Assembly (NCBI RefSeq): GCF_000830985.1
Contig: NZ_CP007151.1
Span: 3,720,001-3,784,000, forward strand
DNA: 64,000 nucleotides
Source: Marinobacter similis
Lineage (GTDB): Bacteria > Pseudomonadota > Gammaproteobacteria > Pseudomonadales > Oleiphilaceae
Direction of reading: 5' to 3'
A program made the position numbers and the translations under genes. Below the pieces are notes generated by a model that saw only the letters and a list, made by a program, of their open reading frames with translations, was not told where the DNA came from and did no database searches. This document shows positions 1 to 10,339 of the stretch, in pieces (within the stretch, counting starts at the first letter, position 1; the number at the start of each line of letters is the position of its first letter).

Positions 1-1251
1 CAAAGCCGAGCCAGTCGCTGAGCTCCCGGAGCTGGCCGGTCAACAGCTGCATTCGGGCCTGGAACGGCTTGGCGTGGCGATGATCCAGGGATTTGAACTG
101 CTGTTGCGCGGTTTTGAACAGCTGCCGCGATTCTTTCAGTTGCTTGGCTTCCAGGGCCTCTTCCAGATTGGCAATGGTGGTGTCCATGTCCGCAGCGATG
201 GTTTTCTGCTTTTCCAGATCTTCCGCCTTGGCCGGTGCCGCCTGTTTGCGCTGGCCGGCCAGCTTGTGAGCCGGAACCAGCAGGGAGGGCATCGGGAAGC
301 CCTCGGGCCAGTTAATTTCCTGGCTAAGAGCCTTGGCCTGGGCGCGCTGCTCATCGGAGACGGTTTCAGAAGCGGCTGCATCGGCCAGCTCTGTTAGGAC
401 TTCCCTGGCCTGACCAATCTGGCGAATGGCGCTGACGTAGTTGCGCAGGGCCAGCATGGTGGCCTCGTAGGTTTTCTGCTGCTGCTTGTCCACCTGTGTG
501 TCGCGAGTGGCTTCCAACCAGCGGTTCTCCTGCGTTTTTTGCAGGGCATCCAGAGACGCCAGGGAGGGCAGCGTGTCCGGGGACTGGCCGCGCAAGTCTT
601 CGAGGGTGCTGGACAGCAGGCTAAGAGTCTCTTCCCGTTGCCGCGTCTGTTCCAGATGGCGTGCCTCTTCTTCGCGGGCTGACTGAATGGCCTGTAGCCG
701 TTCCTTGCAGCGGAAGCTGGCTTCGAGGAACGCTTGCGCCTGTTCTTCGGTCGCGTGTGCTTCCAGTTCGGCCCATTTCTGGTTCAGGGTTTCCAGGCGT
801 GCCTCGTAGAGCTTGGTGTCCTCGCTCCGGGCCTGCTCGTTGGCGTTCTTGATCAGGGATGTGATGGAATCTGAAATCGCCTCAAGCCGGGCCTGCTCCT
901 CTCGAAGGTTCTGCAGCGCTTGCCGGACCGCCTGGTAGATGCTTTTATCCCGGCCTTTTGCTTCTTCTGAACCTCTTGCAGGCAGTCGCCGTCGGTCAAA
1001 CGGGTTGCTGCATTCAGGCGCACTTCGGCGGTGACACCGCTGATGGCCAGTTCGGCAAGTTCCTTCTGAGTCGGTGAACCCTCAAGGGCTTTCAGCTGGG
1101 ATTCCCGGAGGTTGGCCCGTGCCTCGTCCTTTTCGGCTTTTTCCGCTTGCTCGGCCTTCTCAATGTCCGGCGTCTTAGGCTGGTTCTGCGGTTTGGTGCT
1201 TGCGCCCGGCGACTTGCGGGATTTAAACAGTTTCTGGAGGAATGCGGCCAT
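1..1251 (-). CDS. DUF349 domain coiled-coil protein, C-terminus beyond window, one frame break
   Basis: Start ATG at 1251, reading MAAFLQKLFKSRK, is followed by a Lys/Glu-rich charged stretch and then a long helical region with many Glu, Gln, Arg and Lys residues, the pattern of DUF349 repeat proteins. Function in this family is poorly known. The frame breaks near 960, after residue 97. Adding one G there (AAG GCA instead of AAGCA) restores a continuous frame that runs to base 1 and off the window, ending LRELSDWLGF at the edge. I read the break as a sequencing error. It is divergent from recX, whose start lies 170 bases away. Confidence 0.7.
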
Positions 1252-1420
1252 GAGGGTATCCTTTAGGATTGAAACCAGTTCACGGTGTCGGGCAAAGTAA
1301 GCCGCCACCGGCCATCGGCTGCCAAATCTGGAAGCCGGGTACGGCCTGCCGGTGTGCTCCGGCAGGAATGAATTGGGTGGCTAGTCTAGCGTTTTGAAGA
1401 CGCGCGCGGGAAGGGTTTAA

Positions 1421-1897
1421 ATGGCAAAACCGGAAAATCAGGACGATCAGGAATACAAGGCCCGCGCGTCGGCATTGAGGCTGCTGGCCAGGCGCGAGCA
1501 CAGCCGGCTTGAGCTGTCATTGAAACTGCGCCAGCGCAAGATCGAATCGGCCATTATTGAGACGGTACTGGACGAGTACGAGGCCGAGGGCTGGCTGGAC
1601 GACGACCGATTTGCGGATGTGTACGCCCGGCAGCGGATGGACATCGGTTACGGACCGCTGCGCATTCTGGGGGAGCTTCAGCAGCGGGGTGTGCACCGAA
1701 CGCCGGAGTGCCTCGATGAAATGACCGAAGAGGACTGGTGCCGAAGCGCTGTGTTGCTCAGGGAAAAGCGGTTCGGCCTGGACGACCTGCAAAATGACTG
1801 GGACGAGAAGGTGCGTCAGGCCCGATTTCTGAATCGTCGCGGGTTTTCCGGGAGTCAGGTTGAGCGCGCTCTGGAAGCAAGGGCTCCCGAGCAGTGA
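1421..1897 (+). CDS. recX: Regulatory protein RecX
   Basis: A 158-residue protein, the usual size for RecX, which binds RecA filaments and limits recombinase and coprotease activity. It is helical and charged. The segments ALRLLARREHSRLELSLKLR, DEYEAEGWLDDDRFADVYAR and the C-terminal ARFLNRRGFSGSQVERAL are typical RecX three-helix repeats. In many gammaproteobacteria recX follows recA directly, but recA is not in this window, so recX here is unlinked or split off. It ends 13 bases before the convergent mltF stop. Start at 1421 chosen because it gives full family length. Confidence 0.9.
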   Translation: MAKPENQDDQEYKARASALRLLARREHSRLELSLKLRQRKIESAIIETVLDEYEAEGWLDDDRFADVYARQRMDIGYGPLRILGELQQRGVHRTPECLDEMTEEDWCRSAVLLREKRFGLDDLQNDWDEKVRQARFLNRRGFSGSQVERALEARAPEQ

Positions 1898-1910
1898 GCG
1901 TCGACGGCTG

Positions 1911-3505
1911 CTAAAGCGTGGGTGGGATCATGCCCAGTTCCGGCGGCAGACTGGCTCTCATGTCTGGCTGGCTTTGTGGGTCTGAAGCGGTCTCCGGGCT
2001 CCGGGGTTCCAGGTTCACCACCTCAGCGGGTGGGTTAGCATCAGGCTGCGCCCGCTCGGTAATCCGGGCCAGGACGTCGTAATAGCGGCGGATATTCTGC
2101 ACATAGAGCACCGGCTCGTGGCCACGAGCGAAGCCAAACCGCGTCTTGGTGTACCACTCCTTCTGAGCCAGCAGCGGCAGGAACTCTTTCACGTCCATCC
2201 ACCGATCAGGATTCTTGCCGGCGCCTTCAGTCAGGCGGCGGGCATCTTCAAGATGACCAAAACCGACATTGTAGGAGGCCAGTGCGAACCAGGTGCGGTC
2301 CGGTTCCGGTATCCGCTTCGGGATCTTCCGATGCACCATCCGGAAATACTTAGCGCCACCCTGAATGCTTTCCTCGGCATCCATCCGGTTATTGATACCG
2401 ATGTAGCTGGCGGTATTCCGGGTCAGCATCATCAGCCACGCACACCCGTTGGCGAAACTGCATTGGGGCGCCAGTGGGATTCCTGGTAGCCAATGGCGGC
2501 GAGTAAGCGCCAGTCCATCCCGAAATCGCTGGCGTAGTCCTGAAACAGCTCCTCGTACTTGGGCAGACGGTTGTCGACGTGATGCATGAAGGTTCGTGCG
2601 CCGACATAGTTGAGCTGATCGAGGTGGCCGTAGAAGCGCTCAGCGAGTTGGTCCAGGGTGCCGTCAGCCTTCAACTTGTCCAGGAACTCGCTGGCGGCGT
2701 TCACCAGTGTGTTGTCCTGGTCGGTGGGGAAGAGCCAGGCCAGTTCTTCCGGCTCTCCCAGATAGAAGGCTTTCTTCACATGGGGATAGAAGACGTGGTT
2801 CAGTTCCAGTTCGTTGGATGACACCACGGCATAGGCAAACTCACCGCTTTCCACCCGCGCCAGCACGCCGGCGGCATCAATACTGGGATGAACCTGCCAG
2901 TCGAAACCTTGATTCTTATCGGCGATCAGGTGCTCATGATTGCTTTCGGCAACCAGGTGGAGGGTTTGGCCGGTCAGGTCTTCAAGGGATTTCGGGCGCA
3001 TCTGGTCCCGGTGATAAACCACCACCGATTGCGCGGTGATTCCAGTGGGCAGCACCCGGTATTGTCCGGCAATGCCAGGCTGCCCCGACAAACCGGCAAG
3101 GCCAATGTGGGCGTAATTCCTGGACAGTACGGACAGAATTTCGGTGTTATCTTCGGCCACGCGCACTCGCAGCTCGACGCCGAGTTCATCGGCAAACCGT
3201 TTTGCCAGTTCGTAATCATAGCCGGTCGCACCGTCTCGCCCTTCGTAAAAAATCGAGGGGGCTTCACGGGTAATCACATGCAGAACGTCCTCGGCGAGAA
3301 CTTCCTGCAGTGTACTGGGGCGCGAGCAGCCAACTAAGGCCACAGCTGCACTGATCAACAGGATCACCTGAACCGGTGCGGCTGCGACAGCAGTCAAGAA
3401 TCTGAGCAATTCCCTGGACTCCCTTACAGCTGAATCGTCGGGATACGTCAGTATGTGAGTATTGGACGCATCCGGTGTCACACTCGGTGTAGCTTCCGTT
3501 GCCAC
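1911..3505 (-). CDS. mltF: Membrane-bound lytic murein transglycosylase F, one frame break
   Basis: About 531 residues once the break is repaired. A hydrophobic segment ending LVGC (residues about 45-60) looks like a lipobox. It is followed by a periplasmic solute-binding-type domain (about 70-300) and an SLT lysozyme-like domain with the catalytic glutamate in GYQESHWRP. This is the MltF layout; the enzyme cleaves peptidoglycan, releasing anhydromuropeptides at the outer membrane. The frame stops at SPTGVRG near 2435; one added C (GGCCTGATG) gives GVRGLMMLT, the conserved continuation. The long N-terminal stretch before the signal (first 45 residues) is unusual, so a TTG start nearer the signal is possible. 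Divergent from purL, the same neighbourhood I recall from Pseudomonas. Confidence 0.9.
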
Positions 3506-3693
3506 ACCTTCATGATCGTTGCTGCCGATGGGTGGGTCAACAAAGTTGATCAGTTTATATGCAAAACAATGTCAATTGTACCAGGGGAATTCCCTACCGC
3601 GGCGCTGTATCCCGACCTCGCTTTCGAGTATCATGTCGGCCTTTCAAAATTGCACCCAGCCATCCCCCGTTTCGCGCGATACAGGTTGATATC

Positions 3694-6600
3694 ATGCTTG
3701 AACTTCGCGGCGCTCCCGCGCTTTCGCCATTCCGCTCAGGTAAATTACACGCTCGTATCCAGGATGCTGTTCCTGAAGTAGAGCATGTATACGCCGAGTT
3801 CATGCACTTCGTGGATCTGGAGGACAGCCTGTCAGCGTCTGAACAGGCAATCCTCGACCGACTGCTGACTTACGGTCCCAGTGTTCCCGTTGAGGAGCCT
3901 GACGGTGTCCTGTTCCTGGTTGTTCCCAGGCCGGGCACCCTGTCGCCCTGGTCCAGTAAGGCAACCGACATCGCCCGTAACTGTGGCCTGCGCCAGATTC
4001 ACCGTATTGAGCGTGGTACAGCCTTTTATGTTCGCGCCAGCAAAAAGCTGGGGCTGGCTCAGCGCGAGAAGATTGCGGCACTGCTGCACGATCGCATGAC
4101 CCAGAAAGTATTTCATGAGATGGGCGGCGCCGAACTGCTGTTCAGCCATGAAGAGCCGCGCCCGCTTGGCCGGGTGCCGGTTCTGGCGGGTGGCCGCACG
4201 GCCCTGGTCGAGGCCAATAGCCGCCTGGGCCTGGCGCTGGCCGAAGACGAGATTGATTACCTGGCGAAATCGTTCACTGATCTGCAGCGGGACCCAACCG
4301 ATGTTGAGCTGATGATGTTTGCCCAGGCTAACTCGGAACATTGCCGGCACAAGATTTTCAATGCCTCCTGGGATATCGACGGTGAGGGTCAGGAAAAATC
4401 GCTGTTTGCGATGATCCGCAACACCTTCGAAATGAACAGCGAAGGGGTGCTGTCTGCCTACAAGGACAACGCGTCGGTTATCCGTGGCAGCCGTGGTGGT
4501 CGCTTCTTCCCGGATCCGGAGACCGGCGTCTACGGCTACAACCAGGAAGACATCCACATCCTGATGAAGGTGGAAACCCATAACCACCCGACTGCGATCG
4601 CGCCGGCCGCAGGCTCAGCCACTGGCTCCGGTGGTGAGATCCGTGATGAGGGAGCCACCGGGCGTGGCTCCAAGCCTAAGGCGGGGCTGAGCGGATTCAC
4701 GGTGTCCAACCTGAACCTGCCGGGCGATTCCCAACCGTGGGAAATTGGCTACGGCAAGCCAGAGCGCATTGCTTCTGCGTTGGACATTATGATTGAAGGG
4801 CCCATTGGAGGCGCTTCCTTCAACAACGAGTTTGGTCGTCCGAACCTGGCCGGCTATTTCCGTACCTTTGAGGAAAAAGTGCCGGGTGCGGCGGGCGACG
4901 AAGTGCGCGGTTACCACAAGCCGATCATGATTGCCGGTGGTCTGGGTAATATTCGTGAAGATCACGTGGAGAAGGGCAATATCCCGGTTGGCGCCAAGCT
5001 GATCGTGCTCGGTGGTCCTTCCATGCTGATTGGTCTGGGCGGCGGTGCAGCCTCGTCCATGGATTCTGGTTCAAGTAACGAGAATCTCGATTTTGCATCG
5101 GTTCAGCGCGACAACCCGGAAATGGAGCGTCGCTGCCAGGAAGTGATCGATCGGTGCTGGCAGATGGGTGATCACAACCCGATCTGCTTTATTCATGACG
5201 TTGGCGCAGGCGGCCTGTCCAACGCGATGCCCGAGCTGGTGAAAGACGGCGGCCGGGGCGGCAAGTTCGAGCTGCGGGATATCCCCAGTGATGAGCCTGG
5301 CATGTCACCGCTGGAGATCTGGTGTAACGAATCCCAGGAACGCTATGTAATGGCGGTTGCGCCGGAGAATCTGGACCGGTTCGACTCGCTTTGCCGTCGT
5401 GAACGTTGCCCGTACGCAGTGATCGGTGAGGCCACCGAGAGCCATCACCTCGAACTGGGCGATTCCTATTTCGATGACAAGCCGGTCGATCTGCCGATGG
5501 ATGTGCTGTTTGGTAAGCCACCACGCATGCACCGCAGTGTCAGCCGCGCTTCCTTTACTAAGCCGATCTTTGATTCCACCAAGATTGACCTGAACGATGC
5601 CATCCGCCGGGTTCTGCGGTTGCCGTCGGTGGGCTCCAAGAACTTCCTGATCACTATCGGCGACCGGACCATCACAGGCCTGGTCGCCCGCGATCAGATG
5701 GTTGGCCCGTGGCAGGTACCGGTCAGCGATGTGGCGGTTACTTCCAGTTCCTTCGACGTCCGTGCCGGTGAAGCCATGGCCATGGGCGAGCGCACTCCGG
5801 TTGCGGTTATCGATGCGCCGGCCTCCGGCCGTATGGCGGTTGGTGAGGTGATTACCAACATGGCGGCTGCCCCGATCAGTAAGCTTTCCGACATTCGCCT
5901 GTCCGCCAACTGGATGGCCGCTGCCGGTCATCCCGGCGAGGACGAAAACCTCTACGAAACCGTGCGGGCTGTCGGTATGGAGCTGTGCCCCGAGTTGGGT
6001 ATCACTATCCCGGTGGGCAAGGACTCCATGTCCATGAAGACCATGTGGGAGGAAGAGGACAGCGGTGAGCAGAAGAGTGTTACTGCGCCGCTTTCCCTGG
6101 TGGTTAGTGGCTTTGCGCCCGTCACCGATGTGGCCAAGACCCTGACACCGCAGCTGATCACCAATGCCGGTGACACTGATCTGATCCTGGTCGATCTGGC
6201 TGCCGGCCAGAACCGGCTCGGTGGTTCAGCGCTGGCCCAGGTGTATCGTCAGGTAGGCGCGGTGGCCCCGGATCTTGATGATCCGGAAGACATCAAGGCG
6301 TTCTTTGCGGTTATTCAGGGGCTGATCAGCGATGCCAAATTGCTGGCCTACCACGATCGTTCTGACGGTGGTCTGTTTGTCACCCTGGCGGAGATGAGCT
6401 TCGCTGGTCGCACCGGCGTTGACGTCAAGCTCGATGGGCTGGCGGAAGATGCTTCGCAATTCGCTCGCGAACTCTTCAACGAAGAGCTGGGTGCGGTCAT
6501 TCAGGTTCGCCGTGACGATACTGACTTTGTCTTGCAGCAGTTCTCTGGCGCCGGCCTTGGCGACCACACTAGTGTTATCGGTACCCTGAACGACGACGAT

Positions 6601-7602
6601 CAGCTGCGACTGAGCTTTGAGGGTGAGTCCGTAGTGGACGAGCCGCGAGTTAAACTGCAGCGCCTGTGGTCTGAAACCAGTTACCGTATTCAGTCCCTGC
6701 GTGACAATGCCGATTGCGCCCAGGAAGAATTCGACAACCTGTTGGATGCCGAAGATCCGGGCTTGAGTGCCGAGCTCACGTACGACATTAACGAGGACAT
6801 CACCGCGCCTTACATCAATACAGGCGCGCGTCCGAAGGTTGCAGTGCTTAGAGAGCAGGGCGTTAACGGCCAGACAGAGATGGCCGCTGCGTTCGACCGG
6901 GCCGGTTTCGAATCAGTAGACGTTCATATGAGCGACCTGCTGTCCGGACGGGTCACGCTGGAAGGCTTCAACAGTTTGGTGGCGTGCGGTGGATTCTCCT
7001 ACGGCGACGTGCTTGGTGCCGGTGAGGGCTGGGCCAAGTCCATCCTGTTCAGTGACCGGGTGCGGGATCAGTTTGCCGGTTTCTTCAATCGCCAGGACAC
7101 GCTCGCACTGGGTGTCTGCAACGGCTGTCAGATGCTGTCCAATCTGCACGAACTTATCCCGGGCAGCGAAGGTTGGCCGCGGTTCGTACGCAACCAGTCA
7201 GAGCAGTTCGAGGCTCGCCTGGTGATGGCAGAAGTCATGCAGTCGCCGTCGGCGTTCCTTGATGGCATGGCGGGCTCACGCATGCCCATAGCCGTCGCTC
7301 ACGGCGAAGGCCGGATCGAGTTCAACGGCGCGGGCAATGCTGCCAGTCTCACCGAAAACGAACTGGTAGCCCTGCGTTACGTCGACAACCGTGGCCAGGC
7401 AACGGAGCGCTATCCGTTCAACCCGAACGGCTCTGAAGGCGGAATTACAGGCCTGACCACCCGCGATGGCCGGGTGACCATCATGATGCCTCACCCGGAG
7501 CGGGTATTCCGGGCTGTGCAGCACTCCTGGCGTCCTGAGGGCTGGGAAGAGGACGGTCCCTGGGTTCGCATGTTCAGGAATGCGAGGCACTGGTTCGCCT
7601 AA
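3694..7602 (+). CDS. purL: Phosphoribosylformylglycinamidine synthase
   Basis: Large single-chain FGAM synthase of 1302 residues, the usual gammaproteobacterial length. It converts FGAR, glutamine and ATP to FGAM in purine synthesis. Visible: the N-terminal PurS-like region, [10 protein letters not shown] and ETHNHPTA of the synthetase core, and a C-terminal class I glutaminase with nucleophile Cys1142 in GVCNGCQM and the His1267/Glu1269 pair in MPHPERVF. Open frame extends upstream to 3559, but I chose ATG 3694 because [14 protein letters not shown] is the conserved N-terminus. No frame break. A strong terminator follows. Together with purT this window carries two separate purine genes, not clustered. 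Confidence 0.97.
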   Translation: MLELRGAPALSPFRSGKLHARIQDAVPEVEHVYAEFMHFVDLEDSLSASEQAILDRLLTYGPSVPVEEPDGVLFLVVPRPGTLSPWSSKATDIARNCGLRQIHRIERGTAFYVRASKKLGLAQREKIAALLHDRMTQKVFHEMGGAELLFSHEEPRPLGRVPVLAGGRTALVEANSRLGLALAEDEIDYLAKSFTDLQRDPTDVELMMFAQANSEHCRHKIFNASWDIDGEGQEKSLFAMIRNTFEMNSEGVLSAYKDNASVIRGSRGGRFFPDPETGVYGYNQEDIHILMKVETHNHPTAIAPAAGSATGSGGEIRDEGATGRGSKPKAGLSGFTVSNLNLPGDSQPWEIGYGKPERIASALDIMIEGPIGGASFNNEFGRPNLAGYFRTFEEKVPGAAGDEVRGYHKPIMIAGGLGNIREDHVEKGNIPVGAKLIVLGGPSMLIGLGGGAASSMDSGSSNENLDFASVQRDNPEMERRCQEVIDRCWQMGDHNPICFIHDVGAGGLSNAMPELVKDGGRGGKFELRDIPSDEPGMSPLEIWCNESQERYVMAVAPENLDRFDSLCRRERCPYAVIGEATESHHLELGDSYFDDKPVDLPMDVLFGKPPRMHRSVSRASFTKPIFDSTKIDLNDAIRRVLRLPSVGSKNFLITIGDRTITGLVARDQMVGPWQVPVSDVAVTSSSFDVRAGEAMAMGERTPVAVIDAPASGRMAVGEVITNMAAAPISKLSDIRLSANWMAAAGHPGEDENLYETVRAVGMELCPELGITIPVGKDSMSMKTMWEEEDSGEQKSVTAPLSLVVSGFAPVTDVAKTLTPQLITNAGDTDLILVDLAAGQNRLGGSALAQVYRQVGAVAPDLDDPEDIKAFFAVIQGLISDAKLLAYHDRSDGGLFVTLAEMSFAGRTGVDVKLDGLAEDASQFARELFNEELGAVIQVRRDDTDFVLQQFSGAGLGDHTSVIGTLNDDDQLRLSFEGESVVDEPRVKLQRLWSETSYRIQSLRDNADCAQEEFDNLLDAEDPGLSAELTYDINEDITAPYINTGARPKVAVLREQGVNGQTEMAAAFDRAGFESVDVHMSDLLSGRVTLEGFNSLVACGGFSYGDVLGAGEGWAKSILFSDRVRDQFAGFFNRQDTLALGVCNGCQMLSNLHELIPGSEGWPRFVRNQSEQFEARLVMAEVMQSPSAFLDGMAGSRMPIAVAHGEGRIEFNGAGNAASLTENELVALRYVDNRGQATERYPFNPNGSEGGITGLTTRDGRVTIMMPHPERVFRAVQHSWRPEGWEEDGPWVRMFRNARHWFA

Positions 7603-7617
7603 TACTGCGGACTGAAC

Positions 7618-7671
7618 AAAACCGGCCCTGGAGGTGTCTGACGAAGACATTTTCCACGGCCGGTTTTTTTG
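7618..7671 (+). terminator. Rho-independent terminator of purL
   Basis: Stem AAACCGGCC at 7618 pairs with GGCCGGTTTT at about 7658 across a loop of about 30 bases, and the right arm runs into seven Ts. It starts 15 bases after the purL stop. Confidence 0.8.
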
Positions 7672-7942
7672 TGTCATGGATTCCCGTAATTGACGCAAAT
7701 ATCAAGGCCCAAAACCCGGGATTTTGGCAAAATAGCCCTTGACTCATTTGTTTTATGCACACTGGCGGTGCCCGGTTGTGCGTTCTGTGAACAAAGAATG
7801 AGAAACAGGTTCAATTTTTGTGCGTAGAATATAAGGTGTTGATAAATAAAGATAAAAGTAATCGGGTGATTTTGTCGCCAATTTGACAGAAGTGCAGTAA
7901 TTCCGGGGTTTTGGGGCGTGTTCCCAAAAACTTTCCCCAGAG

Positions 7943-7965
7943 TTATCCACAGATTCTGTGGGTAA
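7943..7965. promoter_or_regulatory. DnaA-box dyad in an AT-rich intergenic gap
   Basis: The gap 7672-8019 has no gene. It is clearly richer in A and T than its surroundings, especially 7790-7880. TTATCCACA at 7943-7951 is an exact consensus DnaA box, and TGTGGGTAA at 7957-7965 is an inverted near-consensus box (TTACCCACA on the other strand), five bases apart. It sits about 55 bases upstream of the NIF3-like gene, so DnaA could control that gene or be titrated here. That is inference; the motif match is seen directly. Confidence 0.5.
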
Positions 7966-8019
7966 GTCTCTAAGCCATTAATCTGTACAAAAAATGTCCG
8001 AGTATTCAGGGAGAATTCG

Positions 8020-8331
8020 ATGTATAAATTGTGCTATTTCGTGCCCGAGACTCATTTGGAGCAGACCAAGAATGCACTGTTCAATTCCGGTGCAGGCCGG
8101 ATCGGTGATTACGACAGCTGCGCCTGGCAATCTTTGGGGCAGGGTCAGTTTCGACCGCTGGCAGGCAGCGATCCTTTCCTTGGCAATCAGGGTGAGCTGG
8201 AGGTAGTAGCGGAGTACAAGGTAGAGCTGGTGTGTGAAGACGCTCTGGTCGGTGAGGCGCTGAAGGCGCTGAAGCAGGCCCATCCCTATGAAGAGCCTGC
8301 CTACGAGGTGTATCGAATCGAGGCGCTGTAA
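8020..8331 (+). CDS. NIF3-like / YqfO-type 103-residue protein
   Basis: A 103-residue protein beginning MYKLCYFVPETHLEQ and ending HPYEEPAYEVYRIE. This matches the small CutA-like ferredoxin-fold domain found as an insert in YqfO/NIF3 proteins and as a stand-alone protein in pseudomonads and relatives. Biochemical role is unknown; metal binding is suggested for the family. Shine-Dalgarno GGGAGA lies about 6 bases before the ATG. It ends exactly where the convergent Nudix gene ends, with no bases between stops. Confidence 0.8.
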   Translation: MYKLCYFVPETHLEQTKNALFNSGAGRIGDYDSCAWQSLGQGQFRPLAGSDPFLGNQGELEVVAEYKVELVCEDALVGEALKALKQAHPYEEPAYEVYRIEAL

Positions 8332-8886
8332 TCAGTCCCGGCGGGCTGATGGGGACATCGGGTGTCGGATGTCCTGCACGTGGACGCCATAGGACTCTTT
8401 CCTGAAGTCCTCAAGAAACAGTTCCAGGGTTTTGCGGACCGTTGGGAATGAGAGTTCGTTCCACGGAATGTCATCAAGGGCGAACAGCTGGGTTTCCAGC
8501 GATTCCTCGCCCGCACCGAATTCGCCGTTTTTCAGGGTGGCGCGGTAGAACATGTGGACCTGGTTGATATGAGGCACATCGATGATCGAGTACAGACCCT
8601 CGATGTCGACCTCGGCCAGGGCCTCTTCCCGTGTTTCCCGTTCAGCGGCCTCTATGGTTGTCTCGGCGTTTTCCATGAAGCTGCTGGTAGTCCAGTAGCC
8701 GTACCGGGGTTCGATGGCACGGCGGCACAGCAAGATCTTGCCCTGCCAGATGGGAACCGTGCCGGCGACAATGCGAGGGTTCTGGTAATGTATGGTCTCG
8801 CAGCTTACGCAAACATAGCGGTGGCGGTTGTCGCCCTCGGGGATGCGTTGTTCAACCAGATGGCCGCATGTGCTGCAGTACTTCAT
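8332..8886 (-). CDS. Zinc-ribbon Nudix hydrolase with degenerate Nudix box
   Basis: A 184-residue protein. An N-terminal zinc ribbon has CSTC (residues 4-7) and CVSC (about 26-29), followed by a Nudix fold. The catalytic helix keeps RETREE, whose glutamates bind magnesium, but the conserved glycines of the Nudix box are replaced: SFMENAETT stands where GFMENGETT is usual, and EEALAE where EEAGA-like sequence is usual. The WT-LPAG lead-in is also altered and one residue shorter (WTTSS). Substrate is unknown; relatives act on NADH, ADP-ribose or other nucleoside diphosphates. Divergent from nudL. Confidence 0.8.
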   Translation of the reverse strand: MKYCSTCGHLVEQRIPEGDNRHRYVCVSCETIHYQNPRIVAGTVPIWQGKILLCRRAIEPRYGYWTTSSFMENAETTIEAAERETREEALAEVDIEGLYSIIDVPHINQVHMFYRATLKNGEFGAGEESLETQLFALDDIPWNELSFPTVRKTLELFLEDFRKESYGVHVQDIRHPMSPSARRD

Positions 8887-8951
8887 GTGTTTCCCCGTAT
8901 ACTGGAAATTGGTTTGGTAGTCAGTTTAACGATCGTGGCTGCCTCTGTCTC

Positions 8952-9572
8952 ATGCAACCTGCGATGTACTCCTGGAGCAACAATTTGCGCGATTTACTTG
9001 CCGAACGTCTGGCGGGCTATGCACCCAGGCAGCTGGCACTGGATTATCCGGAAGCCGGCGTCCTCGTACCTATTACAGACGATCATCGTAACCCGGAAAT
9101 GATCTTTACGTTGAGGTCCTCGAATCTGAACACTCATCGGGGCCAGGTTGCCTATCCCGGCGGCAAGCGGGATCCGGGGGATCCATCGCTGGCAGCCACC
9201 GCGCTTCGGGAAACTCACGAAGAAATCGGCTTGCCTCCGGAGCAGGTGCAGATCATAGCCCCCTTGAGCCAAGTGATGTCCCGATACGGCATTCTGGTCA
9301 CACCTTATGTCGGCGTAATACCCGTGGACCACCCCATGGCACCCAATCCACATGAGATTGAGAGCGTATTTCGTGTTCCTTTGTCGTTTTTACTTGAAGA
9401 TCGGCGTGAGCGTACGGACGCGCTGAACTTCCTTAATCACACATTTTACGTGCCTTGTTATCGTTGGGATCGTTATCAGATATGGGGGTTGTCGGCGGTG
9501 GTTCTGGTTGATTTTATGAACGCTGTGTACGATGCCGGTATCGATTTGCTGGAACCGCCCAGTGAAGGCTAA
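8952..9572 (+). CDS. CoA pyrophosphatase-type Nudix hydrolase (NudL/YeaB family)
   Basis: About 206 residues from ATG 8952; ATG 8964 is an alternative. The Nudix signature reads [10 protein letters not shown] then [11 protein letters not shown], with the first glutamate replaced by aspartate as is common in the NudL/NUDT7 CoA-pyrophosphatase group; the [11 protein letters not shown] lead-in is the family hallmark (SHxGQxxFPGG). It likely cleaves CoA or its derivatives to phosphopantetheine and 3',5'-ADP. The stop codon TAA overlaps the Shine-Dalgarno of the next gene, so the two are translationally close and probably co-transcribed. Confidence 0.85.
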   Translation: MQPAMYSWSNNLRDLLAERLAGYAPRQLALDYPEAGVLVPITDDHRNPEMIFTLRSSNLNTHRGQVAYPGGKRDPGDPSLAATALRETHEEIGLPPEQVQIIAPLSQVMSRYGILVTPYVGVIPVDHPMAPNPHEIESVFRVPLSFLLEDRRERTDALNFLNHTFYVPCYRWDRYQIWGLSAVVLVDFMNAVYDAGIDLLEPPSEG

Positions 9573-9582
9573 GGAGGCTGAC

Positions 9583-10116
9583 ATGTTTTACGAGCTGGAT
9601 ACGCGTATTCCCGAACTGAGTGGTGAAGGTCAGTTTGTTGCGGATAACGCATCAGTTATAGGAAGTGTGCGCTTGATGGAAAAATCGAGTGTCTGGTTCA
9701 ACGTGGTTATCCGTGGTGACAACGAGCTGATCACGATTGGCCCGGAAAGTAATGTTCAGGATGGCTCGGTGCTGCATACCGATCCGGGTATTCCGCTGAC
9801 TCTGGGGCGGGGCGTTACCGTTGGCCACAAGGTCATGCTGCATGGCTGCGATATCGGCGATTACAGCCTGATTGGCATTAACGCGGTAGTGCTCAACGGC
9901 GCAAAGATTGGCAAGCACTGTCTGATCGGAGCCAATACCTTGATTCCTGAAGGCATGGAGATTCCTGATGGATCGATGGTGGTTGGCTCGCCCGGCAAGA
10001 TCAAACGAGAGTTGAATGACAATCAGAAAAAGATGCTGGAGATGAGTGCGGAACACTATGTGCAGAACGGCGCTCGTTACCTGGCCAAGCTGAAACCTTG
10101 TGAGCCGTCCCGATGA
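9583..10116 (+). CDS. Gamma-class carbonic anhydrase family protein (left-handed beta helix)
   Basis: About 177 residues made of repeating hexapeptides ([32 protein letters not shown]) that build a left-handed beta helix. The metal histidines are visible in VLHTD and GHKVMLHGC. This is the YrdA/PaaY/CaiE group; some members hydrate carbon dioxide, others are thioesterases or have no known activity. A perfect AAGGAGG at 9571-9577, five bases before ATG 9583, settles the start. It overlaps the next gene by four bases (ATGA). Confidence 0.88.
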   Translation: MFYELDTRIPELSGEGQFVADNASVIGSVRLMEKSSVWFNVVIRGDNELITIGPESNVQDGSVLHTDPGIPLTLGRGVTVGHKVMLHGCDIGDYSLIGINAVVLNGAKIGKHCLIGANTLIPEGMEIPDGSMVVGSPGKIKRELNDNQKKMLEMSAEHYVQNGARYLAKLKPCEPSR

Positions 10117-10295
10117 GTGTGGCCGATAAAGTGCGCTCACCCTGTGTTCAGGTGTGCGCCCTCGATGAAAACGATATGTGCATTGGTTGTCAGCGTACCG
10201 GTGATGAAATCCTTCGCTGGACACAAATGACCAACGAAGAGCGCAGGGAAGTGCTGCGCCAAGTAGCTGTGCGCGAAGAAAACGTGGCGCTGTGA
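10113..10295 (+). CDS. DUF1289 cysteine-rich small protein
   Basis: A 60-residue protein with the DUF1289 pattern: [22 protein letters not shown] then EILRW and NEERREVL. The four cysteines suggest an iron-sulfur or zinc site; the function is not established. It starts within the stop of the carbonic anhydrase gene, so the pair is probably co-translated, and it ends 44 bases before purT. Confidence 0.85.
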   Translation: MSVADKVRSPCVQVCALDENDMCIGCQRTGDEILRWTQMTNEERREVLRQVAVREENVAL

Positions 10296-10339
10296 CCCAG
10301 GCCGCAAAAACTCCCTTTAACTGAAGAACAGGTTCAGGC

